Source: Clusia tigrina (Eukaryota; Arthropoda; Insecta; Diptera; Clusiidae). Taken from it: DNA of 64,000 nt. The stretch spans positions 23,767,351 to 23,831,350 of the forward strand of contig OV050032.1 of NCBI GenBank assembly GCA_920105625.2. The letters run 5' to 3'. The position numbers were made by a program, and so were the translations under genes. How positions within the stretch are numbered: the first letter of the stretch is position 1; each line of letters opens with the position of its first letter. Positions 1 to 12,749 of this stretch are shown one piece after another. The notes beneath the pieces are model-generated. The model did not search any database. It had not been told where the DNA came from and saw only the letters and a list, made by a program, of their open reading frames with translations.

Positions 1-959
1 TGTTTTATTCTTTATCGAATATAATATTATATTTTTGTTTTGGAATTTGTTTAAGATTCCAAATTCTTTAAAAAACATAAAAATTATCGAAAATAATTTC
101 AAATGGTTTGCTATAAAATGTACGATTTAATTAAAGAATTGTGTATGTTCTAGTTTGAACCCGTTTCTCTTTTTGTGAGAATCTTGAAATCAATAAGCAA
201 TTTTTTAAACCCTTTTTCGAATAAATCGGATAATATTCTAAATAACAAAAAAAAAAAAAAACATTGCACAATAGATTATACAATGTTCCATATAAAACAA
301 ATGTTCTCCTTAAGTTTCGTAAGTATTGTCGTATCTCGAATGCATTCTGAGTTCCAAGCATTCGTAAATATCAGTATATTTCAGGGTTGCCAACAGTTTT
401 GAAAAATTGTAACAACTAAAAACAACACAAATTGAAAAAACACACTTGTTTAAACTTTTCCTTTCTTTTTGTAAACTTAAGCAAAAAATCTCACAATCAA
501 GTTCTTAAGAATTTAAGCAACAAGGTGGGGGAGGACGCTTTTTATTGTTTGACGGGTCACAAATTATGATTATGTGTCTATTTCTGTGTGAAGCGAACAC
601 ACAACCGGATAAGGGATGAATATGAATTTCATTTTGTTGTTTTGGGAATTTATGTATATATATGTATATAACGAAGGGAGCTCAAAGGTTCGAAAATGCA
701 CCGGTCCCAAATTAGGTCACATGACATTATTCAATATGTGACGAATTACCTGACTACTCCATATAAGTTTCAAATATTTTACAAACGTGTTTCGATAACA
801 AAATCAAAACTTCATAGATAAGACAACGGCAGGTATTATTATTATTTTTTTTTGTTTTTCCACTTTCTTGTCCTTGAGAAATGTTTTGCTTTTCCGGCAT
901 AATATTATTATTATTAACAGGCTAAAAGAACACCGCCACCTAAAAGATCTATTATGCAG
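1..959. other. intergenic, nothing recognised
   Basis: AT-rich sequence. Short open frames on both strands show no family motif and look like chance. Nothing else is seen. Confidence 0.5.
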
Positions 960-967
960 CCTCGTAC

Positions 968-1460
968 CTAACTAAACCGTCCTAGACTGTTTATAAATCT
1001 CGTAATTACTGTGCGCTTAACTTTAACTAGGTGATTTGGAGATATGAACCCACTGCCCAGGTAATTATGTCTGCGTCTTGCCACCGCTGGGCAAGTGCAT
1101 AGAATATGTTCTGCTGTTTCCTGCTCCTCTTGACAGAGTCGACAGGAATCGTCTTCTACCACGCCTATTTTTTTCAGATGGTAATTTAGTCTACAGTGTC
1201 CTGTTAAAAGTTCAGTATAGAGTTTGATGTCATTTCTGCTGAGGTTTAAAGAAGCATCTACCCTGAAATGTTCAGGATCAATGAGTAGTCTCGACTACCG
1301 CATGCCTTTTTGGGCTTTCCAGTAGTTTAGCAGACCTCGTTTTTCTTGTTCGCACAACAAGTTATTTGTGAAGTTACTGTTTACTCCACAGAAGGGTTCT
1401 GGACCTATAAAGGCAGTTTCCGGCATAATAAAGTGGGATTTTGTTCCGAACGTACAAATA
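968..1460 (-). pseudogene. LINE (non-LTR retrotransposon) RNase H / C-terminal fragment, broken
   Basis: Read on the minus strand, this is the C-terminal part of a Jockey/R1-type LINE ORF2. Upstream is the RNase H ending with the FIGPEPFCGV motif and a downstream YW pair. Then comes LLTGHCRLNYHLKKIG, followed by a zinc-knuckle-like array CRLC...EHILCTCP. That order (GHC-LN-H, then CxxC, then HxxxxC) is characteristic of the tail of many insect LINEs. An in-frame TAG at 1295-1297 interrupts it after KGMR, where a glutamine is usual (RQS). Both halves lie in one frame, so a point mutation explains the break. The ORF ends with a natural stop at 968-970. No reverse transcriptase is seen next to it, so this is a 5'-truncated dead copy. 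Assignment to a clade is inference. Confidence 0.75.
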
Positions 1461-1549
1461 TAACGGTTTTTTTTTGTTGTATAATTTCGCTGTAATATTG
1501 TATCACAAACAAAATATGTATGCATAATTGACAAAAACTTGTTCACTAG

Positions 1550-3040
1550 GCAACACTGGCAGTAGGCTGTACAGGAATTTTAAAGATCGTTGCCTAAGTG
1601 TAGCAGCTCCTCCTTTTGAATGCAATATCAAGAGGTGAATTGCCCGAAGTTGACGAGTAGGGTAGAGGAAGTGTTCACGAGTAGGGTACTGAAAGTAACG
1701 AGAAAAAGAGCTGCGGCGAGGCATAATCGATTTGAAGTAAAGGCAACAGTTCCTCATAGAAGGCGAGCGAGATTTCTTTGCGCTAGTTCGAAAAAATCTG
1801 AAATGTGCATTTCATTTTATTTTAATTAAATTTTAGTTAATTGTACTTGTTGTGTTACTTGCAGCAATTAAGAGTGTCATTGGAGTAATGGAAAGAAACC
1901 CGCTCCCATTAAATGTAGGTTTATGCCGCTAGCTACCGTTTAAGCAGTTCGAGTTCACTTGCAATTGCTTCAGAAATGTTTGCACTTTTGAGAGGAGTTG
2001 TTAAGGTTCTTGAGCGAACTTGTATTTGAATATGGAACACGTATCTACGAGCGCAATTCCCGCGCTGGGGTACGGCAATGTGTAGTTCTGCAAAAATGCC
2101 AGCAACAAATTTGACAGTTGCTCATTTGGATTTTAGAAAGTTTAAAGCCGAAGAATACCAACAAACGTGAACTCATTTAATATGCATGTATGTATATAAA
2201 TTTTAGATACTGCCCATAGTGGGGCAGTACATGTGTTCTAAACTTAGACATTTCCACTTTCACTTTTAAGCGCCATCGCACAATTTACATTGCAAAGAAT
2301 AAGAAACATCTGAAATATTTTCTGTCAACAAAGAAAGCTGCCAACAATCTCTGAGAATAGATCACTATATATAGTTACATTATAATTCACATATTTCATT
2401 TAAAATGCCATGACAGCGGTTTTCTAACCTGTTACACAGTTCCGACAAAGTGGGACTGCTGTTTATGGAGTCTTGAAGTCCCGAAAAATACTTTTTAATT
2501 TTTTGGAATTCCATCTGGAGAACCGGAATACCAGGATACAGATGTACTGTGTAGGTGTGATAGGAGTCATAAAAGATTGACTAACGTTTCTTCCGATCCT
2601 TCAGCTCTTAGTTAGCTCCTTGATGCATTTCTTATACACTTTTCCAGTTGGCAAGCCTGTAAGACTCTTTTTGAGGGCAGCTTATCAGCTAAAAGAAAAC
2701 GTCTGCCAGGTAGAAACATGTCTTTTTGTTGGGGCAGTATTAATAACACCTGAAAACAAAATTTTAGGAATTTTCTGTTAAAAAGGTGACAATTTGAGAT
2801 TAGGAACTTGCGTTGTGATGGACCATTTACTTAAACTAAGCAGATTACTATTCTGATAGAGTTAAAAAACTTCCTCGTATGTTTTGATACATAGTCTGTA
2901 AATGCACTCGTATTTAAATATGGATTGAAGAGATTAGAATAAAGAAGTGTGTATGTTTGATATTTTTAAAAATATCGGTATAAGACTTCCTCTTTTAAGA
3001 TAAGGAGCACGTTTATTTGTAATCAAATAGCCATAAATAA
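1550..3040. other. intergenic, nothing recognised
   Basis: No frame longer than about 85 codons and no motif recognised. The open frames around 1503-1829 are on opposite strands of the same DNA and look like chance. Confidence 0.45.
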
Positions 3041-3229
3041 ATTATTATTATTATATGTCACATCATAATTAATTATGACTGCAAGGGTTTTTGGGAATGA
3101 GTACTAGCTACTGAAGCGAAAAGATTTTTTAGGAAGAAGCATTTTTGAGACCAAGCCCGGGGCAGGATTTGAACCTGCGACCCTCTTAATGTGAGTCTAG
3201 CTTGCTTACCATTGCCGCAGAGGGCGGCT
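3041..3229 (-). repeat. tRNA-derived SINE, copy 1
   Basis: On the minus strand it begins with a tRNA-like head whose B box reads GGTTCAAATCC and whose A-box region reads GGTAAGC. A tRNA-unrelated body follows (CTTGGTCTCAAAAATGCTTCT, then TTGCAGTCATAATTAATTATG on the same strand), and then an ATT/TAA trinucleotide tail at the low-coordinate end. The same architecture recurs at 4043, 12550, 20691, 34000 and 47974. Confidence 0.8.
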
Positions 3230-3299
3230 ATAGTAGAATAAAACACAGCAAAAAAATGTGATTATTTTATAGATATATGGCCTGAGTGGACTTTCGCAA

Positions 3300-4040
3300 G
3301 GGCCACCGTTACAGTTATATAATTTTAAAATCAATGATATTTTCAAACTAGATTAAATGGCAATTATTCCCTTTTTTTATGCTAACCTCTTCCACTTGAA
3401 CTGGAATCATTGACATCGCTCAGTCAGCACATATGAACCTATTTTCAGCACTTGAAACATATGGTACTACAAGTAATCCTAATGAACAATTTGTAATTTA
3501 TTCAGAAATCTTTCTGCTGGTACATGCATCGGTAACAGTTCTTTTGGTACGAAGCAAGATCTGTTCGCTTATTAAAGGAATAATTGTAACACAAAAATTC
3601 AAAGCAAACCAGACTCATTTCTGCACTCAACTGGTTGAATTGACGGTTGACTGACTGCATTGCTGCATTATCGGGAGCAAACAAATTCGCAGAAAAAAGC
3701 ACATCTTCAGCAATTATGGTTGCTCTTTGTGTTATTTTGTTATTGGCTCTGGTGTTGCAGCTTGCACCAGCTCAACAGGAAATTTTACTGGTTCGAAACT
3801 GAATCGAAATCGGTTGTTTCTGAAAGAAGTAGTCAAATACGAGTATATAGCGATTTCCCTTACACAGAAGGATCATAAAAGTTATGCTTTTATATGTTTA
3901 AAAAGAAAGACAAAATTTAATACGGACTTGGTATGCTCAAAAGTTAATTCGGTTCATTCCCGAATCAAATAAATATATATTTATAGCCTTTATATTTGTA
4001 TTAGCTACTAAGTTAATAGAATATTAAAAATGTATTTTTC
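3300..4040. other. intergenic, nothing recognised
   Basis: Overlapping short frames at 3433-3972 on both strands carry no recognisable domain. No splice-linked gene model could be built. Confidence 0.4.
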
Positions 4041-4042
4041 TT

Positions 4043-4236
4043 AGCCGATCTCTATGGTCTAGTGGTAAGCATGTTAGTCGGGGAGTAGCGAGTACGAATC
4101 TTGCCCAGGGCATGGCCTTGAAACACTTCTTTATACTCGGTTTTATCCTCCAGGCGAAGGCTTTAGTTGCTAGTACTCAATTTCCCAAACCATTGCAGTC
4201 ATAGTTAATTATGGTGTAAGATATAATAATCATAAT
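4043..4236 (+). repeat. tRNA-derived SINE, copy 2
   Basis: Plus-strand copy. The A-box region TGGTCTAGTGGTAAGC is intact, the B box is degenerate (GTACGAATC), the body carries the TTAGTTGCTAGTACTCAAT segment, and the 3' end is GTGTAAGATATAATAAT. The head differs more from the other copies than the tail does, so it is an older or distinct subfamily member. Confidence 0.75.
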
Positions 4237-4239
4237 TGT

Positions 4240-5345
4240 TTTCTTTTCTTTGTATTATACATTATCTAGTTTTTCATTCAATGCCTTGGACCTTTATTCA
4301 GACATTTTTGGGAAGTTAGAAGTAATAAATTAAATAATTTTTATATGTATGTTTAAAAATTGATCTTGATATGAGCTCCAGCCAAAGTCTCTGAAAGCAT
4401 ATCAAGTGAAACCATTAACAATTTTCTTTAAATTAACAATCATTGTTTCGGCTTTAAAATAACATACTGAATTCGATACAATGCATGATTCGCTGTTTTG
4501 CATAAGCAAACTCCACAGTTACAGATCAAAACGTACCCATATTGACTCATAAATGAACTGGTGTTATGCTTAAGATGTGATCTCGAACGATTCAGCCACT
4601 GACCCTCTGATTCACTGTTGGGGAACGTGTGAGTGTATGTGTGTGTTTGTTTGTTTGTGTGCTGCGTGGCTGATATACGACTTTTCAATCAACGTAATTA
4701 TTATGACTACAGATGCGGTAATTTACGTTGTCATCAAATACAAACAATCAATCGATGAGATCGGTCGGGATCGGCGTTAGCGTGTGCTGCTTCAAGTGTG
4801 TTTCGTTAACAAAACACTAAATTGACTGCAGTGCTATCTAAAATACTAGTACATAATACGGCAAACGTGTTGGCGTGCTACCGCCGCCGGCCTCTTATGG
4901 AGGAGGTCAGTCGCATGACAGAACTTAAACCATTAATTCGGAATTCCCGAAACACACCGTTTGGTACTTGGAAGCGTCAGCTGATCGTTCTAGTGATTAA
5001 CAGTAGTTGCATGAAATTTTTGAGTGGATTTTTGGTGACAAATTTATCTGATGTTTGTGCGTGTGTGTGTGTGTTCCTATAAGAAAAAACATGTTTGTAT
5101 GTATATAAATAATATGCGAAATATATTAATCAAATTAGTAAACAAACGACGAGTTTAGCATTTGAGAGAGTGAGATGGATAACTTAACTTGTCGTAGGTT
5201 TGTTAATTGTGCTTATTTATATGTATATATAAAGTGACATTTCGTAAATAGAATAAAATCCGCCACAACTTCCAGCGGGTGTGCGCAGAGTTAGTGGACG
5301 GAGAAATTTAAACATGTGTTAAAGCCCTCCCTTTTCTGTTTCCAG
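4240..5345. other. upstream region of the C2 gene
   Basis: No coding exon recognised. It contains a TG-rich tract near 4625-4665 and another near 5056-5075. Any promoter or noncoding first exon of the C2 gene would lie here or further upstream, because the ATG exon appears to begin at a splice acceptor. Confidence 0.4.
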
Positions 5346-8300
5346 TTACAAGCACTTCTCAAGACATCACTGACTCTGTCAGCTTCAAGAAGTGTGGAAA
5401 AGTGATAACAAACAATTTGAAATTCAAACACGAATACTCTTACTCACAGTTGCCATTGAATGCATTCTGAACCGCTAAACTATTTTGACTGCACACCATG
5501 TCGTTTTCAATGCAAAAGCTGCGCTCACTCCTGCCTGGCCAACATGTAACTGGTAATGCCGGTGCTGCACAACGCCACTCAGTAAGTTTGGAACCAGAAA
5601 TCGGCTTCCAAATTTCAATCGAAATGAATCAACAACAACAACACACTAACGCTGCTGACACTGCGACAGTTTCATATCAGAAAACAACAATGCCAGAGCT
5701 TAATGTGCATTTGATAGCGGCGCGACACCTGCCGGCGCTATTCGGCTTCAAAGTGGTTCAGGGTTACTTGATCAAAGTAAGCTTTAGCAGTGACAACAAC
5801 CAAACTGATTAATTCATGTTTTCTTTTCGTTTACAGGTAAAACTATTTCCCGGCTCAAAGCGGTTGGACAGCAGCATACAAACGAATTCGTGGCCGAAAT
5901 TCAACGAGGATTTCAAATTTCCATTAGCGCCGGATATCAAGTCAGTAGAGAATGCTTATGTAGTATATAAATAGTAATCCCTCACACTGTAGTATTGTTG
6001 TACACGTATGTATATTTAATTGTGATGCAAATTGAATTGGGATTGGGATTCAGTTGGAACCCTAGAATATGAGCATTCCTCTTTAAGGAACAAGCGCTGT
6101 TTCTACGGTAAAAATTATAAAAGAAAGGAAAAATATATGTAATCAGAGGTATATACCCTGAAGACAATATTACATTTTGCCCTGTTCAAGGTGAATTGAT
6201 CTTCGAAAATGGATGGATAGGAATTTGTTACCTTGTGCATTGTGATACATCAGAAAAGTGCAATAATATTGTGAGCCAGGGGAACGAAATTGAGAACAAT
6301 AATTTCAAACAAAAACTCCCATTACACCCAAATCTCAAATTGCAATTGTTTGAACATTTGTTTGGATCGTACTTTCACAGTGCAACAGTAAATTCCAACC
6401 CAAATGAATCCTCCGCGAAATGAGAGTAGACCGCCTAGAGCGGGTTTGCTCATATTTCATTTTTTTGAGCCCTGAATTTGACAGATTTTTGGTAATATCG
6501 ATCTGCAATAAAACGTATATGAATATTCTAGAGTTTTTCAACATTATATCGATCACAAATAGAAGGGACCGATAGTTAACAAAAAATATTTTTTTGATTG
6601 TGTTACACATAACAAAATGTTGCCAAATTGCGCTAGGACCATGGCAGCTTCTGGGGCTCGTAAACAACATACGAGCTAATATAGCAACACACATTCAATT
6701 TTGGCAGTTCACCTTTAGAATAAATTCATCTTCGTCTTATCTAAAGTACTTAGTTACACAAATGTCTGTCTGGATTGCCACACGAATATATATCCTTTCG
6801 AACACTTATATGAATATACATGGACGTAATTTTCATACTCGTGCATAGATATATGTATGTATATATGGATTAAAAGGTTTGAATAAAGAAATTTATGAAC
6901 GACATCTTTAAAAATATAGGATTATTAAAACCCCAAAGAAATTAATTTTTTAAGATGCGCCTTTAAAATTAACTACATTCATGGAGTGTGTGAAATATTG
7001 TCATCGATCACCACATGCTAACGCTCTTCTTAATAGCATTGTTTGCTTTGAGTTTTCTAGGATCTTGTACTGTTTCAGACGCCTGTTTTAGTAGTAATTA
7101 ATTTTTTTTTTTAAATGAATCTCTGTGTACTCAGACTGATGTAATTTAATTTGGGCCATTCATTCAGTTAGCTATTGTTACATGTTTACAACCACAAGTT
7201 CAGTGCTCTCGTGATCGATCACTTCACTTTTCGTACTAATTTTTGTTTTTTTATTTTAGACCCAGTTTGAAGCACAGCCATTCCTCTCGACGCCGTAGCA
7301 AATCTGTTGGCGAATGCACGCCCGAAGACCTTTTTGCCGGACAATTTGTGGTTTTCACAGTTTATGCACTATTGGAGCTACCGCCAGCGGTGAGTTTATT
7401 CATAATTCTCGTGCATAAATGCGCAATTACACATAAACACACACACAGTCAACTTATTGCAACTGACGCGCGTATTCCATGGCATATTTTGAAAGAAAAA
7501 TCCGCCAATCACTGCCTACAATGGCCAGGAAAAATGCCCATGGGAAATTCGCTCAGTATGCAGGTGTGCATTGTCCAACCTAGTGAAAACAAGCTTTACT
7601 TTATGTTATCACAATATTTTAACAATTGTTTGTGTCTCTCCCCACTGCACCCCATTAGAGTTTCAATCGATTTAACAGGACCTACCGATCGCTGCGTGAC
7701 AAAAGTACCAATCTTGTGCAGAAGGTGGTCGAAAGTTCCAGCGGTAAGTCCAAAGACGACAAAGAGAATACCGTCAATCCAAAACAGAATGAACCGGAGA
7801 AGGTTAAACGGATATCCAACAATGCCAATCCTAGAAACTCCATGCCACCATTAACTATAAGCGAGTCCAGGCGCAACATTGGTAAGCGATTGGGCGTGTC
7901 TCTTATGAATTTTATCATGTTGCATTGCTTACAGGTTCTGTCACCTGCTATTTGGAGCCTAAAATTTTCAAACGCAACTCACGTACTGGAGTATTTTCCA
8001 CTGAGGAGCTCTGGCTGCCAATAAAGGATATAAATACAACTGTTGTAAAGGGTCAAAACAATAATAATGTAAGTGCTGGTATATAAAAAGAAATCACACA
8101 TTTCATGTTCATTCGTCTACACCTACCAAAAGGAGCATATGCATTAGTAGTTTCAGTAGCATGGCAGGCCTTCCCAGCACTTGGACCGCAGTAAGGGGCA
8201 CATCAGTCCACATCGCTGCGGCGCTGCTACACATCTGTTTGCGAGCATTCTCCTAGATTGGCAAATAATTCGCCTCAATGCTTCCATTTGAACTGCAATT

Positions 8301-9222
8301 TGTGTATGCAAATGCAGCGAAAGTGAGGTTTACTAGGGAGTTACGCAACTGTTTATTTAAAATTATTAAAATTAATGGGCCTGACCATGTGTATCCACAT
8401 GTTAACATACACAATGTCAAGGAGGGGAGGTTGGTAGATGGTTTGCAAGCGCCGACTGCCATAGCGTAATCGCCTTGCGTAATCACCACCAAGTACTAAA
8501 CTCATTGTTTACAGTCGTTAAAAGAAAAGTAAAACATTTTTTTTAAATAAACCATTTTCACTTTTCTTCCACTCACTGCCACTGAACAGTTAGCGACTGC
8601 GGTCAAAGGCGTTGTGGAGATAGCATTGCAGGTGAAAGATCTCAGTGAAAGTGCACAAGATCCCACCCGGAACAATAGCAACAATCCTCAGAGCAAAGAA
8701 ACAGCAACGACAGCGACAACGACTGCAAACGGCGTCTACAACAAAAATCCGCAGTGGAATCGTATGACCTCTGAGGTGAAACGTAAAATGGGCATCAGTA
8801 ATAGCTCCAAGGCGCAGCACTACGACTTCGTGCTGTGCGTCACAACTGCGCGCATGCGCTGCTCCAACAAAGTCAAGGACGAGCTGGAGAGCACCTCCGG
8901 CAGTGTATACGTTAAGACGACCGTATTCGAACACGGTATCTACATCGATTCATGGAAGTCGACTACATTCTATCCTTCACTCTCCACCAAGTGGGATGTA
9001 GGCGAGGTAGCCACACTGAATATACCCCTGCAAAGTGTAAATAATCTAGAGCACATATTCATCAGGACGACTCTGGCGACCAAAACAAAGATGGGCAAAA
9101 AACTGGTGCTGGGCACTGTGACTGTGGGCGCCGCTGCTCCCGGCAGCGGAGCGGAACACATGCAGTTGCTGCGCGAAACACCGGTGAATGAACGCGTGCC
9201 CATGTGGCATAGTTATCAGTAG
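5346..9222 (+). CDS. Synaptotagmin-like tandem C2-domain protein (6 coding exons, 500 aa)
   Basis: Coding exons: 5498-5776, 5837-5940, 7260-7389, 7659-7881, 7935-8068, 8590-9222 (stop TAG). The sum is 1503 bases, and all junctions are GT-AG with consistent phases (0,2,0,1,0). The ATG exon opens after a strong acceptor (pyrimidine tract then CAG at 5345), so 5346-5497 is 5' UTR. Residues ~65-175 form a first C2 domain (PELNVHLIAARHLP...W-KFNEDFKFPL...FTVYALLE). Residues 172-290 are a basic linker. Residues ~296-500 form a C2B-like domain (VEIALQ, YDFVLCVTTARMR, SVYVKTTVF) ending VPMWHSY, which resembles the WHxL end of synaptotagmin C2B. Paired Asp residues for calcium binding are not evident, and no N-terminal membrane segment is seen. 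M43 or M65 are alternative starts. The family role would be calcium-independent membrane or vesicle binding (inference). A Syt12-type identity is possible but unproven. Confidence 0.85.
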
Positions 9223-9386
9223 AGAAATTAACTTTTATTTATTTTTATTTTATTAGTTTGTTATTTTGTTTTCTATTTATTTTGTTTTTTGTTTTTTTTT
9301 TTGGCATTGATTTATTATATATAATTGTAATTAGAATGTTACTGAATTTCAACTGAACCAAATTAGATAATGTTGCTAATATTTTT

Positions 9387-9392
9387 AATAAA
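9387..9392 (+). promoter_or_regulatory. poly(A) signal of the C2 gene
   Basis: AATAAA lies 165 bases after the stop codon in an AT-rich 3' UTR. It is the first good hexamer downstream, so it is the likely end signal. Confidence 0.55.
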
Positions 9393-9419
9393 AAGAAATC
9401 CCACTGCGCAGTAGACGTC

Positions 9420-11507
9420 TTCTTGCGACAAGCATTACGAGTTTATAAGAAGCAACATCCTGACACGAAAGGATGTGTATGCTTGAACAAGATGGTTGTC
9501 TTTAACTGCAATCATGGTTATTTTCAATCCAAATATTGAAAGATTTTTAATATGAAATTTAGAAAATATTTTAAATCTCCTAAACTAATATTGTCGGCTC
9601 TTAAAATAAATACTGGTACATCGAGCAAGTTTTAAAATTTTCGAAAATCGCGGGATTGAGAAAAAATCATCACTGATAATGATTAATAAATAATCCATTA
9701 GTATTCCGAATTTGTACACGCGAATAGTGGAATTTTCTGTAATTCCACTTTAAAGTATGTTGAAAATTTTCATCAGGATTTTGAACACAAACAAATTTCG
9801 TATAGAAAAGTGTTCAATAATAGAACAATTGTGAACAGTAGAGGAAAAATAACTGACCAGAGAAATGGACAAACTAACGCTCAACGACTTAACCACACAA
9901 ACTGTGGTGGACACAGGCCACTTAGCTATCAGTTGTCTGTGGTACAGACAGAATTATTATTTTTATTGCTATAACTGAAATCATTGAATTACGTCTGTAA
10001 AATTACACAGAACTTTTTATTCAAAAACGGGTGGGATGTACGATTTAATATCTACGTAGAGTGGAACAAGTGCATAGCTGAGCAACAAGGGAGGTTATGG
10101 ATAATATACAATACATATTTTGTAAAGTGGCGTTTCCCGGACCGATCCGATCGACTTCTCTAAACTATACTGAACTGCGCTTAAGCGAGTGTCGTGACTT
10201 AAATGTTTTTTCAATAATTTAATTACAAGAAGTTGAGTTGATTTTGTAGGTACTTTGCTGTCATCATTATCGTTATTGCTATCGTTGGCATTGTTGCACT
10301 TTTGTACTCACAGTGACAGTCTCAGTCAGAGCCGTGCTCGCACTCCTACACATACACAAATTGCATCCTTGAAATTCAATTCGCAATGTTCTAATTGAAC
10401 GTGTTTCATACAAACACTCACACACACAGCCATGCACACCAAATGTTAATTGAGTGGACGCAATGAACTGGGATTGCGACTGTCTAAATATGCATTCGTT
10501 TAAATGTATTCATGATGCATTATAAATGTCGATTTATCAATATTTTCAATTTTAATTCAATTTCACATTTGCACAGCTAAGTAAGCAGCTCTAAAGGCAT
10601 CGATTGTTTATTGAGCGGCTCAGACATGCATGCATGCAAGCATCAGGCACATACTCGTGCGGTGCCTGCTGGTGGTAATTGTCGGATTTGTTTACAAAGA
10701 GACAAACTGTTTGGAACAACATCGCCGGTGTTGGGCCGCATGCGATACGGTAACGAGGCGTATTTGCCTCATTTAAATACACTTTTTAATTGGGTTTCAT
10801 TTGACACTTTGTGTATGTTCAAAACGCCAGAAAGCCATACAATATGAGTAATGATGTAAATAATTATATCATATTTCGGAGATAGCATTTACATTCAAAT
10901 TGGTTTTCTTTTAATAAATAAAAAATTAATTCAACATTTTGTTGTCTGTTCAAAGAATTTGTCAACATGTTGTGTCAACATGCTGCAGCAACATTTGATT
11001 TTAACAAATAACAGTTTCTAATTTGATTTCGTTATGACAAATAATATTTATATATTTGCTATAGTTAAAATTACAATAAACTTATGATATAAGCACAAGC
11101 TGCCAGGGTTATCGGCTTTCCCCAAGCAATATGTATTTCCCTTCTGCTCCTAAATGGCATAAATAATGTCTGTGAATTTTGAGCCAGATTTTATATTCTC
11201 TGGTTGTGGCCTACACAGAGACTGAGCGTCTACAACGACCAAAGCGACAACATCGACATCAGTGTAAACGCTGTGATTGAAATCATTTTAAACAGAGGCT
11301 CGCCGCAGCGTATTCTTGCCGCCTAAATATATTTACTCACAATTTACACCATTCTTGTCATTCTTTTCACACAATCTTATAATTTAATCCCAATTTACAC
11401 ACGCATCACTTTTGTCGTTGTTTTCGCGAATAGAAAATAAACACAATTTTATACAGATACATATTCATACACATATACACATATTCATACATATACTCAT
11501 ACACATA
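9420..11507. other. intergenic, nothing recognised
   Basis: AT-rich DNA between the C2 gene and the mariner. A run of CATA-type short repeats (11455-11507) abuts the mariner's left end. Confidence 0.45.
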
Positions 11508-12389
11508 CGAGGTGTGATCAAAAGATAACCGTTATTTTCATCTTTTCGTGAGTTACGTATGTTCGATGTTCGCATTTTTTTTCTGTTATGTTGGTACACA
11601 TGCCTGTTATATATGTTGGCAATACCAACCATTTTGGATTGTCAGTTTGTTTTTGACAGATAAAAAGGTTAGTCGTGTTTTGGTGTGCTCTTCGATTTTG
11701 TACTATTCGAAAAAATGGATCAAAGAAACTGTATTCAGTTTTGTGTAAAAAATGAAATTAAATGCGCAAGGACATTTGAAGACTGTGGCCTTTGGCGAGT
11801 CTACTATGGCGCGAACACAAGTTCAATTTTGGTATAACCGGTTTAAGGAAGGCCGAGAAGATGTCAATGACGATGCTCGTCCTGTTCGCCCGAGCACGTA
11901 TCAGAGAGGTTGCTGATGATGTTGGCATATCGTTCGGCTCATGCCAAGCAATTTTTACGGATGTTTTAGGCATGAAACGTGCGGCAGCGAAGATTGTTCC
12001 AAAATTGCTAAATTTTGAGCAAAGACAACGTCGCATGGACATCGCTCAGGAGCTGTTTTTGGCCAAAAACAAAACCGTTATCATGCCTCAACCACCGTAT
12101 TCACCGGACTTGGCCCCCGCTGACTTTTTCCTCTTTCCAAAACTGAAGACACCGATGACAGAAAAGCGTTTTGCTACGATTGAGGAGATTAAAGAAAAAT
12201 CGAAACAGGAGCTGTTGGCGATACCAAAAAAAGCGTTTCAGAAGTGTTTCGAGAATTGGAAGAAACGCTGGCATAAATGTATTATATCTGAAGGGAATTA
12301 CTTTGAAGGGGACAAGATAGTTGTTGATGAATAAATAAATACTTTATTTTTTGATCACACAATAACGGTTCTTTTTTGATCACACCTCG
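11508..12389 (+). mobile_element. mariner element, internally deleted (882 bp)
   Basis: Complete ends are visible. Inverted repeats of 29 bp at 11508-11536 and 12361-12389 differ at two positions and begin CGAGGTGTGATC. The element is flanked by TA on both sides (11506-11507 and 12390-12391), the standard Tc1/mariner target duplication. An intact mariner is about 1.3 kb, so about 0.4 kb has been lost from the transposase. Because both ends are intact, such a copy could in principle be mobilised in trans if a related active transposase were present (inference). Confidence 0.95.
11715..12334 (+). pseudogene. mariner transposase, deleted and frameshifted
   Basis: The start reads MDQRNCIQFCVKNEIKC, a typical mariner N-terminus. 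A frameshift follows at TFEDCG, and the correct frame resumes as TVAFGESTMARTQVQFWYN. A second short deletion after DDARPVRPST joins directly to RIREVADDVGISFGS. The largest loss is in frame: QRRMDIAQE is fused to LFLAKNKTVIMPQPPYSP. It removes over 100 codons, including the first two catalytic aspartates (the GDESW and HHDNA regions of the family). The third, in YSPDLAPADFF, remains, as does the C-terminus to the natural stop. The protein cannot be catalytic. Confidence 0.93.
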
Positions 12390-12549
12390 TATATACATAT
12401 ATCTGCATATAGATGGCAGATTCTCTAGCGTGGAATAAGATATCTCCTAATCAATATAAGTGTATAAGCAACAAGCATTTGATAAAGAGGATTTTTCTAT
12501 ATAATTATATATGAACCTCAAATATACCTCATTCGAAGTGTCTCTGCTC

Positions 12550-12740
12550 GCCCACTAACTCCATTTTATAGCACGGATGTATTCAACGCGAGTTCAAATC
12601 CCGCCCAAGGACTGGTCTCGGAATTCCTCTTTCTAAAAACTCGTTTTCTCTCTTAATCGAAGGTTCTAGTTGCTACTTAGTACTCATTCTACTAAACCCT
12701 TGCACATATAATTTATGATGGTGTCAGGTATAATAAAGCA
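12550..12740 (+). repeat. tRNA-derived SINE, copy 3 (degenerate head)
   Basis: The B box AGTTCAAATCCCGCC is clear and is followed by GGACTGGTCTCGGAATTCCTC, a body with TTCTAGTTGCTACTTAGTACTC, and the end TATGATGGTGTCAGGTATAATAA. The A box is eroded. It lies 160 bases beyond the mariner. Confidence 0.65.
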
Positions 12741-12749
12741 ATAAACAAA

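Noticed and set aside
3177..3229. Functional tRNA genes at the tRNA-like heads
   Set aside because: The heads are embedded in repeated SINE bodies, and several have damaged A or B boxes or shortened 5' ends.
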